Shown piece after piece: positions 22,255-31,988 of a stretch of 64,000 nt of DNA; within the stretch, counting starts at the first letter, position 1; every line of letters begins with the position of its first letter. This DNA is from Lucinisca nassula (lineage: Eukaryota > Mollusca > Bivalvia > Lucinida > Lucinidae). The position numbers and the translations under genes were made by a program. The stretch covers positions 99,627,728-99,691,727 of the forward strand of contig OY757011.1 of NCBI GenBank assembly GCA_963580285.1. Direction: 5' to 3'. The notes beneath the pieces are model-generated. The model saw only the letters and a list, made by a program, of their open reading frames with translations. It had not been told where the DNA came from and made no database searches.

Positions 22255-22353
22255 TACTAGCAAACAGTTTAGACCCAGATCAGACGCCGCATAACGCGGC
22301 GTCTGATCAGGGCCTTCACTGTTTGCTTAGAGTACAGAAATTTAAGGGTTAAG
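22255..22353. mobile_element. D-type MITE, left end lost
   Basis: Core hairpin 'cagatcagacgccgcataacgcggcgtctgatcag' with arms, and a right end 'aagggttaa' with TTAA. The left TTAA is not recognisable. Confidence 0.65.
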
Positions 22354-22855
22354 CAAGTCTTAAATCCTCATTAAAGACTATTTTCCAGTCTACACTCGGA
22401 CAGACGACCCACCAGTCCTGCTAGTGCTTTGATTTTGGACTTTTTCCATTGAGAGGTTGCAAGCACATCATTTTTGCAAGATTATTCTCCCTTGATCCGT
22501 CATATTGGAGACACCAGGCAGGTTTTTGTGTACATATTTATTCATTTTTGACAAATTATCCCATTGAAGGTGTTAATATGTGTCTGTGATTGTTCTTAAA
22601 GAACAAAATAATCAAGGTTAAGTCATAAGTTTCCTAGGGACAAGAAAGTTATTTACAAGGAAAGTACATTAAAAGTCTGTTGGAAATAAGCTTGGGTGTC
22701 TCCATCAAGAAAGATAACAGTAGGGGTGTGACGACATCTGCAACCCCTCAATTGCAAATATTTATATTACGCAGAAATGGGCGCCAAGCCCCTGCTACTT
22801 TAGTAGCCCGGCCTGCTTTGTATTAATTTAGGGCTAACAACATACGTTCACAGCA

Positions 22856-23125
22856 CGGATATCACTTTAACAAGTCCGTGAAATGAACACCTCCGTCCGT
22901 AAACCCCACTTTATAGAGAAAATTTTGGTTTACAGGGGTATACACTATTTTTCCCAAGACATAGGTTGTGAGTTCTGGCTAGAGCCGCCACAATAAGGCG
23001 GCTCTAACGTTCACTCTGAATCTGTGGAAAAAAATAAGCCTGATATTTTCACCAGAAAACTTAATTATATATAACAGTTTTGGAGATTTGATAGACTGCC
23101 CTATTTTGCACGAATGTGTTATCGA
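22856..23125. mobile_element. B-type MITE, diverged
   Basis: Left end 'actttaacaagtccgtgaaatgaac', centre 'ggctagagccgccacaataaggcggctct' (22970-23016) and right end 'cacgaatgtgttatcgat'. The central palindrome is altered on both arms at matching positions (GAACCGCC to GAGCCGCC), so pairing is kept. Confidence 0.65.
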
Positions 23126-23347
23126 TCCTTACCACTCGAAATTAGATTTCACACGAGTTTCTGCCAGCTAAGTGACATTTCAAGCACAAGTCCGCAAACA
23201 GTTTGCAGGAGGCGTAAAAGGGGAATGGGAACACCTTCAAGGAGGGCAAGGCTTTCAAAAGTATTCTTGTCTCCCATCCTCAGGAGCAAATTCTTTCCTT
23301 TAAGAGTTGACCCCTTTTTCCGTGGGAAAGAGCTTATAGAAAAGTGA

Positions 23348-23650
23348 GCCGGCCTCGGTAGTTCAGTCGGATGCGCATCTGACTGGTGATCAAGAGGACG
23401 CGGGTTCGATGCCTGCCGGGATCGGCAACATTCTTTCGTGGAGATTGATCATGAAATCTTTTCTACAGTCATTCTCTCCCTTCCGCTGATTCAAGAAGGG
23501 CAATTGTCAGTTTCTGACGAAAGAATGTGCACTGTACTGGTTAACCGCTTACGTATAAGCTTGTCAAGGTGTGGAGAGGTAAACTGACCGCTCAAAATGA
23601 CCTAAAATAGTGTTGACTGGGCCGTTAAACTCCAATACAAACCAAAAAAA
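23348..23650 (+). mobile_element. SINE S3, full length, with target-site duplication
   Basis: Perfect 14-bp duplication 'ttatagaaaagtga' at 23334-23347 and 23651-23664. Head 'ggcctcggtagttcagtcgg', B box 'GGTTCGATGCC', central 'gcactgtactggttaaccgc' and tail 'gggccgttaaactcc'. Confidence 0.93.
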
Positions 23651-23964
23651 TTATAGAAAAGTGAACAGGACGTTCCGAAAGTTGTCTCCCTTTGAAAAAT
23701 GGCGGACAAATCTGTCAGGTGTTCCCATTCCCCTTAACAAACATGATTACAGAGAAGCTGTAACAGAAAAAACAGTATGAGTGTGAACAGCTGACCACAG
23801 AAAACACATTTCCGCGAAATAGATTGGAATTTGTAGTGAGGTGTTTTACGATACAGGCAATTATTTTAGCGCTTAGCCAATCATACTTACCGCGCCCAAC
23901 AAACGCGATAATTCGTAGTTTATTTACCACAAGTCTTTAATTCAGCCACTTATTTACCTTTTTA

Positions 23965-24196
23965 GGTTGCATGGTTCTTCCACGCAGAGCTGAAACTGGC
24001 CTCACATGAGTACTGGTAAACCGCTTAGAAGGACTAAGCCTGCTCAGGCAAAGTGGTGTTACCCAGACCGTCCAGTGCGTAAAAGCCTTTTGGTTCCATT
24101 GGGCGGCAGGGCTTGACATGTCAGTTGGAAATTGGAAAATTGCCTAAATAGTGTTGACGGGGACGTTAAACCTCAATTCGAACAAACAAAACAAAG
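23965..24196 (+). mobile_element. SINE S4, 5'-truncated
   Basis: Begins within 'gcatggttcttccacgcagag'. The central domain and the tail 'gacggggacgttaaacctc' are intact. Confidence 0.8.
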
Positions 24197-24269
24197 TTTA
24201 CCTTATCAACACAAGAAATGGTTGCCACATGGCTGCTATGACGCACCACCTTTGGGACCGTAAACATTT

Positions 24270-24425
24270 GTTCTAGAGAGGGATAGTACGAGCCACCGAG
24301 GGTTCTTCAAAGCACCGTGTTAGGGGGCATAATGGTTTTATAAAATAATGGTATGCTGTGTGTACTCATTAGAATCGCCTCAACGAGGCGGTTCTAATCA
24401 GTACAAACAACATACCTTTTCATGA
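24270..24425. mobile_element. C-type MITE, partial
   Basis: 'agtacgagccaccgagggtt' and a central palindrome at about 24361-24405 ('tactcattagaatcgcctc' paired with 'gaggcggttctaatcagta') are C-family landmarks. Outer ends are missing. Confidence 0.6.
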
Positions 24426-24448
24426 CAAACTATTCTCCTAAATGATCC

Positions 24449-26715
24449 TTCAAATCACGAAAACTCGTGTCTGACCCCCTTAAACCCCACTTTTACATAG
24501 TAACACTGGGGTTTACAGTGGTATACATTTTTTCTTATTTGGTCTCAAAAACATATATTGTGTTCTTGTTAGAACCGCCTCGGCGAGGCGGTTCTAACGA
24601 GTTTTCACAATCTATGTTTTTGAGCAGAAAACCAGAAGACCAATGGTCCTGGGCCGCTCACCTGAGTGCTGAGAGTTTCTGAAGGGTTTTTACCTTATAT
24701 AGGCATGGCGGTCATATTGGTCATGTGGCCAAATTCATATTAATTAATTTTCATTTCTTTGTTCCTAAAACCTTTCATAAGAAATTTGGTTACAAATGGA
24801 GCAGTGGTTTCTGTGTAAAATTAAGTTGTAATTTTCATATCTGAACCCTGGGCCAAGGTCAAAGAATGACCTTGACCTTTAATACTCGAGTAGTTTCACT
24901 GACACATTCAGCTAACTGCATCTAACAATTTTCAGATCACAGGCTGCAATGGTTTCCGAAAAAATACACGTTTTTTTTTTTTTTTACTTTTTCCCACACG
25001 AATGTCTATGCGACTAAATTAGACTTTGGCGTAAATTAGGTCATGGCCATCAAGGGATCATCATTCGAGAAACCTATAATGGGCCAAAGTTCCCAGTGCT
25101 GCATACCAATTTTCATGAAAATCGGCCCATAGGTTGCGGAGAAGACTTCTGAAGTGTTTTACCCTTTATGGGCATGGTGGCCATATTGGTCATGTGACAA
25201 AACTCATGTCAATACATTTTCATTTTCTTGTTACTACAAGCTTTTCTATAAAAGTTGACCACAAACGGCCCAGAGGTTCCAGTGAAAAATAAATCAGAGA
25301 CTAAAATAGTTTCCGAACAATACACAATTTTGACTTTTCCCATACAAAAGTCTATGCGAGTAAATTTGACCTTGGCCTAAAAAGGTCAAGGTCATTCGAG
25401 GGTCATCATTTGTACAAACTATGATGAGTCCGAATCCGCAGTGCTACATACAGTGATGTTTAAGGGTTTTTACCTTATATGGGCATTGTGACTATATCGG
25501 TCATGTGACCAAACTCATTTTAATAACGTTTCATCTCCTTGTTCCAACAGGCGTTTAAATGAAATTTGGTAACCACTTGAACGGCTTAGTGCTTTCTGAG
25601 GAAAATAATTTTTCATTTTTCATATTTGAATAACCTTGGGCCAAGGTCAAATTCTTGACATTGAATACTGATGTATGTATTTTCATCCACTTATTTAGCT
25701 ACCGACATTTACCAGTTTTCGGATCACAGGCTGCAATACACAAACTTGAATTTCTCCCATACAAAAGTCTATGTGACCAGATTTAACATTGACGTAAAAT
25801 AGGTCAAGGTCATCCAGGGTCATCATTTGAACAAATTATGATGGGCCTGAGTCCCCAATGCTACGTACCAAGTTTCATTGCTATCGATCCACTGGTTCCG
25901 GAGGAGAAAAACAAATTGATGGACTTTTACCGTATATGGGCATGGCGACCATATTGGTCATGTGACCAAACTGACTTTAATTAATTTTCATTTCCTTGTC
26001 CCTAAAGGCATTTACATGAAATTTGGTTACAAATGATTTAGTGGTTTCTGAAGAAAATAAGTTTAAATTTTGATATCTGAATGACCTTTGCACAAAGTCA
26101 AATAATGACATTAACCCTGAATACTGATCTAGTTTCATCCGCTCATTTAGCTAACTACATGCACCCATTTTTCAGATCACAGGCTGCAATAGTTTCTGAA
26201 AAATACCGTTTTTACTTTTCCCCATACAAAGTCTATGTGACCAAGTTTGACCTAGCGTAAATTAGGTCATTGTCATCTGAGGGTCATTATTTGAAAAAAT
26301 TATGATGGGCCAGATTCCTCAATGCTACATACCAGGTTTCATGGCAATCGGCCCACTAGTTCCGGAGGAGATCTTTGAAAGGTTTTTACCATATATGGGC
26401 ATGGCGGCCATCTTGGTCATGTGACCTGGACTCCGCGAACAACTTTTCATTTGACCCAGCCCATGGATGCTCCATATAAAATTTGACTTCAATCGGTCAA
26501 TCGATTTCGGAGGAGATGTTTGAAATTGTTGACAGACAGACAACAGACAGACAGACAATAGACAGAAAACGGAGCCTTGCCATACTTTAAGCTCACCTTT
26601 GAGACTTCGGCTCCGGTGAACTAAAAATTTCAGAACTTTTTATCTGAAAAGCTTCCCTTTTTTGCCGGAAAAGAATCCACATGTTTGAATAGGCGTGTTT
26701 CTTAACAAGAGCTGC
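24449..26715. mobile_element. A-type MITE split by a Helentron-like element
   Basis: The left portion 24449-24629 has 'atcacgaaaactcgtgtctg' and the central palindrome (24565-24603). The right portion 26623-26715 continues with 'atttcagaactttttatctg', 'ttttttgccgg' and the terminal 'ataggcgtgtttcttaac'. The element at 24630-26624 lies exactly between them. Confidence 0.7.
24630..26624 (+). mobile_element. Helentron-like element with ~460-bp units
   Basis: The 5' end CCAGAAGACCAATGGTCCTGG has a subterminal inverted repeat GACCAATGGTC and a CCGCTCACCTGAG motif. Units are marked by 'gggcatggcggccatattgg' near 24700, 25165, 25480, 25935 and 26395, with one unit shortened. The 3' end has a run of CAGA repeats and a hairpin at 26590-26622 (AGCTCACC ... 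GGTGAACT), then AAAA. It interrupts an A-type MITE, which fixes both ends. Confidence 0.8.
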
Positions 26716-26724
26716 GGGAAGAAT

Positions 26725-26810
26725 GATATTGGGTCTCAAGAGCCAGGTTGAGTCAACCATGGTAAACGAGCCATCGGTGGGTTTTGGAGTCTCGGAAGTT
26801 TCACTGTATT
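26725..26810. mobile_element. C-type MITE, 3' end fragment
   Basis: 'ctcaagagccaggttgagtc', 'ggtaaacgagccatcggtg' and 'gaagtttcactgta' match the right end of the C family. Confidence 0.55.
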
Positions 26811-26811
26811 T

Positions 26812-27090
26812 CATTACGATAACACACCTGTTTAGCATAGTGTATTTTTACATCTCCAAAAATGGTTTCTTTTCTGATGAAAATCCGTGATAGTTTTCTT
26901 ATTTATACTGCAAACAAAGTTTGTGGGTGCTCGTTAGAACCGCCTCATTGAGGCGGTTCTAACGAGTACCCACAACCTATGCCTTGGAGCAGGAATAAGA
27001 AAAATAATGTATACACTTGCAAACCCCAGTTTTCTCTATATAAAGTGAGGTATAAGGGAGTAGTCAGTTCACGGACTTGTTCACGTAATG
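26812..27090. mobile_element. B-type MITE, complete
   Basis: Ends CATTACGATAACACACC at left and GGACTTGTTCACGTAATG at right. Central palindrome at about 26928-26972 (GTTAGAACCGCCTCATTGAGGCGGTTCTAAC in two arms). Confidence 0.85.
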
Positions 27091-27207
27091 TGCGGACATG
27101 TAGAGTGGCAACGGAGGTGGTAAAACAAAGATAAAACTGCAAATGAAAATTCCCATTTAAAACATTAAAATACTGAAGAACTAATACTGATTTCATCTGT
27201 TGTCTTT

Positions 27208-27505
27208 TGGCGCCCACCCATCGGGGCTTGAAGGAATACATGGGCTGCATGATGTTTCCACGCAGAGCTGAAACCGACCGCACACGAGTACTGGTAAACC
27301 GCTCAGATGATCTATGCCTGTCCAGGCAAAGCGGTTTAAGTCGGACAGTTCATGCTTATAAACCCTATTGTTTCATTGGGCGACAGGGCTTGAGATGCCA
27401 TTTCATCTCAATGTCGGGTAAAAGTCCCACAAAATTGGAAGCAACGTCTCCAAAATGACCTTTACAGTGTTGACGGGGACGTTAAACCTAAACTCAAACA
27501 AACAA
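27208..27505 (+). mobile_element. SINE S4
   Basis: Head 'cacccatcggggcttgaagg', central 'gagtactggtaaaccgctc', and tail 'gacggggacgttaaaccta' followed by (CAAA)n. Confidence 0.88.
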
Positions 27506-27540
27506 ACCATTGGGTCTTTGAGAAATAGATCGGGCTGTTT

Positions 27541-28065
27541 TGTTTGTTTGATTTTAGGCTTAACGCCCCCGTCAGCACTGTATCTATTTTGGAGACGCTG
27601 CTTCCATTACCCGACATTGAGATGAAATGACATCTCAAGCCTTGTCGCCCAATGAAACCAACAGGGTTTATAAGCACCGCTTTGCCTGGGCAGGCTTATA
27701 TCCTCTAAGCGGTTTACCAGTACTCGTGTGCGGTCAGTTTCAACTCTGCGTGGAAGCATCAAGCAGCCCATCTATTTCTTCAAGCCCCGGTGGGCGAGGA
27801 ACGAGATTGGGCTGCATATATGGTTCTTCCACGCAGAACTGAAACTGATCAAACTTGAGTACTGGTAAACCGCTTAGAAGGTTTAAGCCTGTCCAGGAAA
27901 AGTGGTGCGAGTCGGACAGACCTTTAAACCCTAGAAGTTTCTTTGAGCGGTGGGGTTTAAGATGTCATTTCATATAAATATCCGGTAAAAGTTCCACAAG
28001 CTAAGCCTGCAAAGTTACCCAAATAGTGTTGACAGGGATGTGAAACCTCAACAGAAACAAACCTA
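27541..28065. mobile_element. Two S4 SINEs, head to head
   Basis: 27541-27800 is a minus copy (tail complement 'gattttaggcttaacgcccc' to 'tcaagccccggtggg'). 27803-28065 is a plus copy ('cgagattgggctgcatat' to 'tgacagggatgtgaaacctc'). Their heads abut, giving a large inverted pair. Confidence 0.8.
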
Positions 28066-28210
28066 CCGATGAACAGCTAAGCAATCCCAACAATATATGA
28101 GCCGCTTCACAATACAAGGACAGTCACCGCATAAGAAACCAGACAATGTTTGGCCAAGCCTGCAAAGGCGACTAAATACATGACGTTTCGCATGATGTTC
28201 CCACAAGATC

Positions 28211-28272
28211 TCGCACCAAAGGCTGTGGTGACACTGCGCAACTGCGCATGCGCAGTTTCACCAGAGCCTTCG
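28211..28272. repeat. Inverted repeat around TGCGCATGCGCA
   Basis: Arms of about 26 bp, CACCAAAGGCTGTGGTGAC and its near complement GTTTCACCAGAGCCTTCGG, enclose 'actgcgcaactgcgcatgcgc'. The middle TGCGCATGCGCA matches the known NRF1-type binding consensus. Whether it is regulatory or a small MITE is open. Confidence 0.5.
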
Positions 28273-28373
28273 GTGCTCTCAGAAGCTGGCTCGTTTGAAC
28301 CCAGTCACGAAAATATATGTCTCTCTGTTTGAAAATAGGTATGGCTTACATCAGCCTAGTAATATTAGAGATA

Positions 28374-28650
28374 CATTACGAAAACACATCCCTGTGACTT
28401 GGTGCATTTTTCACATTTCAAATTGGCTACTCTATGATAAAAATTTGTACTATTTTCCTTATTTGTACTCCAAACATAGGTTGTGGGTGCTCGTTAGAAC
28501 CGCCTCATTGGGGCGGTTCTAACGAGTGCCCACAACCTATGTATTGAAGCAGAAAGAAGAAAAATAATGTATACCTCCATAAACCCCAGTTTTCTCTTTT
28601 TAAAGTGGGGTTCGAGGGGTGTTCATTTTACTGACTTTTCACATGTGACG
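28374..28650. mobile_element. B-type MITE, complete
   Basis: Left end CATTACGAAAACACATCCCTG, central palindrome at 28489-28533, right end 'tttcacatgtgacg' (degenerate). Confidence 0.8.
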
Positions 28651-28852
28651 TGTAATTTTGTTTTCGCAAATTGCAAAACATGTTTTCTAACGACGTGGCT
28701 CGTAAAGGGAAAAGTGGCGTTTTCAGGGTTTAAATAATTTTCGTATTTAGGGTTCCAATTTAGTCGTCTTGTCTCTCCAAAAATAGCGATTGTTGACCTG
28801 TACTTTCTACAATCGCCAACGTGCTTCTAACAAAACCCATTACTGCAGCCGG

Positions 28853-29163
28853 CCCCCGCCCATCGGGGCTTGGAGAAATAGATGGGCTGCATGATGCTTC
28901 CACGCAGAGCTGAAACCGACCGCACATGAGTGCTGGTAAACTGCTTAGAGGATCTAAGCCTGCCCAGGCAAAGCGGTGTGAGTCGGACCGTTCATACTTA
29001 TAAACCCTATTGATTTAATTGGGCGACAGGGCTTGAGATGTCATTTAATCTCATTGTCTGGTAAAAGTCCCACAGCATTGGAAGCAACGTCTCCAAAATG
29101 ACCTTTACAGTGTTGACGGGGACGTTAAACCTCAAATCAAACAAACAAACAAACAAACAAAAC
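28853..29163 (+). mobile_element. SINE S4
   Basis: Head 'cgcccatcggggcttggag', body complete, tail 'gacggggacgttaaacctc' plus (CAAA)n. Confidence 0.9.
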
Positions 29164-29317
29164 AGAACAAAATTTATGTCCCCATGTCAATCAAAATGAA
29201 TTAAAATGTGGCCGATACAGCCACAGACGCTGACTGTCCGCACCAAAAAAAACAGCATGCCCCACTCCGACTTCGATATGGCATATTTAATTTCCAGAAC
29301 CACATAAAAATGCATAG

Positions 29318-29810
29318 TTTGTTTGTTTGTGTTAAGGTTTTACGTCCCCATCAACGCTATTAATGTCATTTTGGAGACGTTGCTATCGGTTTTATGTGGG
29401 GCTTTAACCCATCTGGTACCAAAAATCCAAAACGGGTACCCGGGCAAACAATGAAGGCCCAGATCAGACGCCGCGGCGTCTGATCAGGGCCTCCACTGAT
29501 TGCTAAAAGTTCAGTCTTTTTCCAAATAAATGTTGATGAAAACACAACCTGACACCCCTAAATTTCGAAATGGACTCATGCTTTATATAAGGAGGAAGAT
29601 TCCATTTGGTACAAAAAGGTTAACGGACATTGAGATGAAATGACATTCCAAAGTAACCGCTTGGGTTTAAGCGACGGTCCAACTCGCACCACTTTTCCTT
29701 GGCAGGCTTAGACCTTCTTAGCGGTTTACGAGTATTCGAATGTACAGCTGGTTTCAGGTCTGCGCGGAAGCACGATGCAGCGCAATCTATTTCTCCAGGC
29801 TGTAAAATAA
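29318..29810 (-). mobile_element. SINE S4 split by a D-type MITE
   Basis: Left part 29318-29403 has the tail complement; right part 29624-29810 continues with 'cggacattgagatgaaatg'. The two halves join exactly at the TTAA taken by the D element (29404-29623). The head is diverged. Confidence 0.8.
29404..29623. mobile_element. D-type MITE (TTAA) in an S4 SINE
   Basis: TTAA at 29404-29407 and 29620-29623. Ends 'cccatctggtaccaaaaa' and 'tttggtacaaaaagg' are inverted. The core is a shortened perfect hairpin 'cagatcagacgccgcggcgtctgatcag' with no loop. Confidence 0.88.
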
Positions 29811-29879
29811 TGCAATGTACAAATCCTTTATCAATTAAAAGTCAAACTTGTGTGGCACAAGAACCCTTTGAACTTGGGA

Positions 29880-30290
29880 AATTTGTTCCAGTTGGGGTTT
29901 AAGGGGGAGGGGGTATACATTAGTTTTCTTATTTTTGTCCCGAGACATAGGTTGTGGGTACTCGTTAGACTAGCTACTAGTCGGATATCATATTTTAAAG
30001 TTAATAAATAATATTCTTCTCTATTTTTTAACTTCTTTTTTCCTCTCTGATAGCTACATGTATTTGTTTTATCTTGGGAAGATATCCTTGATGTGAGACA
30101 AGATTAATGTCTAACAAGGTTTCATATTTGATAAAAACACACAGGAAGGTTGGTCATTGGCCAATATGACATCAAGGTCTAGGAGCTAGACTAGGTACTC
30201 GTTAGAACCGCCTCAGAGAGGGGGTTCTAATGAGAACCCACAATCTACGTTTCGCCTTGAAATGAGAAAAAAAATGTTTAAAAATCATCT
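29880..30290. mobile_element. B-type MITE with an internal insertion
   Basis: 'aggttgtgggtactcgttaga' (29950-29970) is followed by about 225 bp of unrelated sequence (29971-30195), then 'ggtactcgttagaaccgcctc'. The 13 bases 'ggtactcgttaga' are therefore present on both sides, like a target-site duplication. The insert has loosely inverted ends (ctagctactagtc / gagctagactag). The B outer ends are worn. Confidence 0.6.
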
Positions 30291-30489
30291 GAAATGCCGG
30301 TTTTATGCCATGCCATTTTAACACGCGATATAGGGTAGTTCTGAGAGGGCACAATGGGGATTACTAAGGGATATATTTTTAGTCTTTTATAAAAAAGAGT
30401 TATGATCTGTTACCCATTAGAAGTGCCTCGATGATGTGGCTCTGATCAGTATACACAGCATAAATTTCAAAATTAATCCATATGTGCCT

Positions 30490-30592
30490 AACGTCCTTTT
30501 TGGGACTTTGAAAACATTGTAGACACAGATCAGACGCCGCGTTCTGCGGCGTCTGATCTGTGTCTACACAGTTTTTCAAAGGACATGAATTG
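30490..30592. repeat. D-type long hairpin
   Basis: Near-perfect inverted repeat: GTCCTTTTTGGGACTTTG, then AGACACAGATCAGACGCCGC, a GTTCT loop, and the complements through CTTTTTCAAAGGAC-like sequence. No TTAA was found at its borders. The GATCAG core is that of the D family. Confidence 0.75.
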
Positions 30593-30721
30593 TTTTACAA
30601 CTTACATCTGATACCGGACCACTCCAAACTTACGAGGTGGAAGTTGCCATTGTCGTAAGTGTAGTTTCAATTAACATTTATCATATTTGATTGTTTGTTA
30701 TGTGTTACATGTACGTACAGA

Positions 30722-31270
30722 CCAACACTATTTATGTAAGATTGGAGACGTTGCTTCCATTTTGTGGGATTTTTACACGACATTGAGATGAAATGACATC
30801 TGCACAGTCTGATCGGACCCTACATTGATCGCATGTATCTTGTGTAGCCTTCAGGCTACACAAAGATCGGTAAAATCAACTTTTGTTTTTCCTTACTATG
30901 TTAATGCGCCGACTGATTTAAGTCTACACTTCGCACGTGTTTTATTTCCAGGTTGTTACCATGATAAGTGACTCCTCCGTAAATCCTCAGACAAACAATA
31001 TCATGAACACCTGCATATATCAATAACCCCGCCCATCGGGGCTTGAAGAAATAGATTGGGCTGTATGATGCTTCCACGCAGAGCTGATACCTACCGCACA
31101 TGAGTACCGGTGAACCGCTTAGAAGCAAACCCTATTGGTTTCATGAGGCGGTAGGGATTAGATGTCATTTCATCTCAGTGTCGGGGAAAATGTCCCACAA
31201 AATTGCCAGCGACGTCTCCAAAATGACCTAAAAGTGTTGACGGGGACGTCGTTAAACAGACAAAACCAAA
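30722..31270. mobile_element. S4 SINE fragment (minus) and S4 SINE (plus)
   Basis: 30722-30801 holds a minus-strand S4 piece ('ggagacgttgcttccat', 'cattgagatgaaatgacat'). 31027-31270 is a plus copy from 'ccgcccatcggggcttgaag' to 'gacggggacgtcgttaaac', with a deletion after 'accgcttagaag'. Confidence 0.75.
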
Positions 31271-31311
31271 TTGTATACATCGTTTACTGTTGGTCTAAGA
31301 ATAACTAATTG

Positions 31312-31503
31312 AACTAAAATTCCGGCATCAAGACCACCTAAACTGTTTTAAAAGATTATTTAGAAGGTTTCGGTTATTCTTTCTTTGTGTTTCTACACCC
31401 AGTGTCTCCTATATTAAGACCGCCGTTGGAACTATTTATCAATTGTCTTAAGACCACTTTGGAACAGTTCCAAAGGTGGTCTTAATACTGGATTTTTGTA
31501 ACT
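31312..31503. mobile_element. E-type MITE
   Basis: 'ctaaaattccggcatcaag' at left and 'gtggtcttaatactggatttttgta' at right. Inner arms 'gtcttaagaccactttggaac' and 'tccaaaggtggtc' form the usual E hairpin. Confidence 0.65.
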
Positions 31504-31562
31504 ATTCTGGTATGTCAGATTTAGGTGTCACTCACTGGTCAGATGATTTCGCGAAGGAAATT

Positions 31563-31954
31563 CATCAAGAAAACACGCCTATATTATTTTGACCCCCTTG
31601 AACCCCACTTTTATATAGTAAAACTGGGGTTTACAGGGGTTAACCTTACTTTCTTATTTCTGCTCTAAAATATAAAGGCGGTTCTAACGAGTACCCACAA
31701 TCTATATTTTGTGCAGAAATAAGAAAAATATCACAATTTTTTATCTTAAAATTTTCTCTCTTTTTTCTGCGGTAAAGTTTAAATTTTAATTTTGAAAATA
31801 TCTGAGGGTCACTGATGAGGCCTAATTGGCCGAAACTAGCTAGTTTGGCCCAGAAAACATATACACTCTATATTTTTCAGTTCTGTGGTGTATTCCTTGC
31901 TTCCAAAGGATAACCCTTTTATAGAACACATTTGTATAGGCGTATTTCGTAATG
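31563..31954. mobile_element. A-type MITE with lost left core arm and a ribozyme-bearing insertion
   Basis: Left end CATCAAGAAAACACGCCTATA and right end TATAGGCGTATTTCGTAATG. Only the right arm of the central palindrome remains ('aaaggcggttctaacgagtac'). An unrelated ~140-bp segment (about 31792-31932) interrupts the right arm and carries a hammerhead ribozyme. Confidence 0.75.
31806..31851 (+). ncRNA. Hammerhead ribozyme, minimal, open stem I
   Basis: All conserved core bases are present in order: stem I 5' strand GGGTCA (31806-31811), CTGATGA (31812-31818), stem II GGCC-TAATT-GGCC (31819-31831), GAAA (31832-31835), short stem III ACT-AGCT-AGT (31835-31844), cleavage base T (31845), and stem I 3' strand TGGCCC (31846-31851). 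Stem I has six pairs (one G-U), stem II four, stem III three. Self-cleavage would follow 31845. Such minimal hammerheads with a very short stem III are known in Penelope-like elements and in small retrozymes of bivalves. The host segment is a ~140-bp insertion in an A-type MITE, and no Penelope protein is seen nearby. Activity is inferred, not shown. Confidence 0.88.
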
Positions 31955-31988
31955 TGGACAACGTCCTTTCAAAGGCTATCATGCTCAT

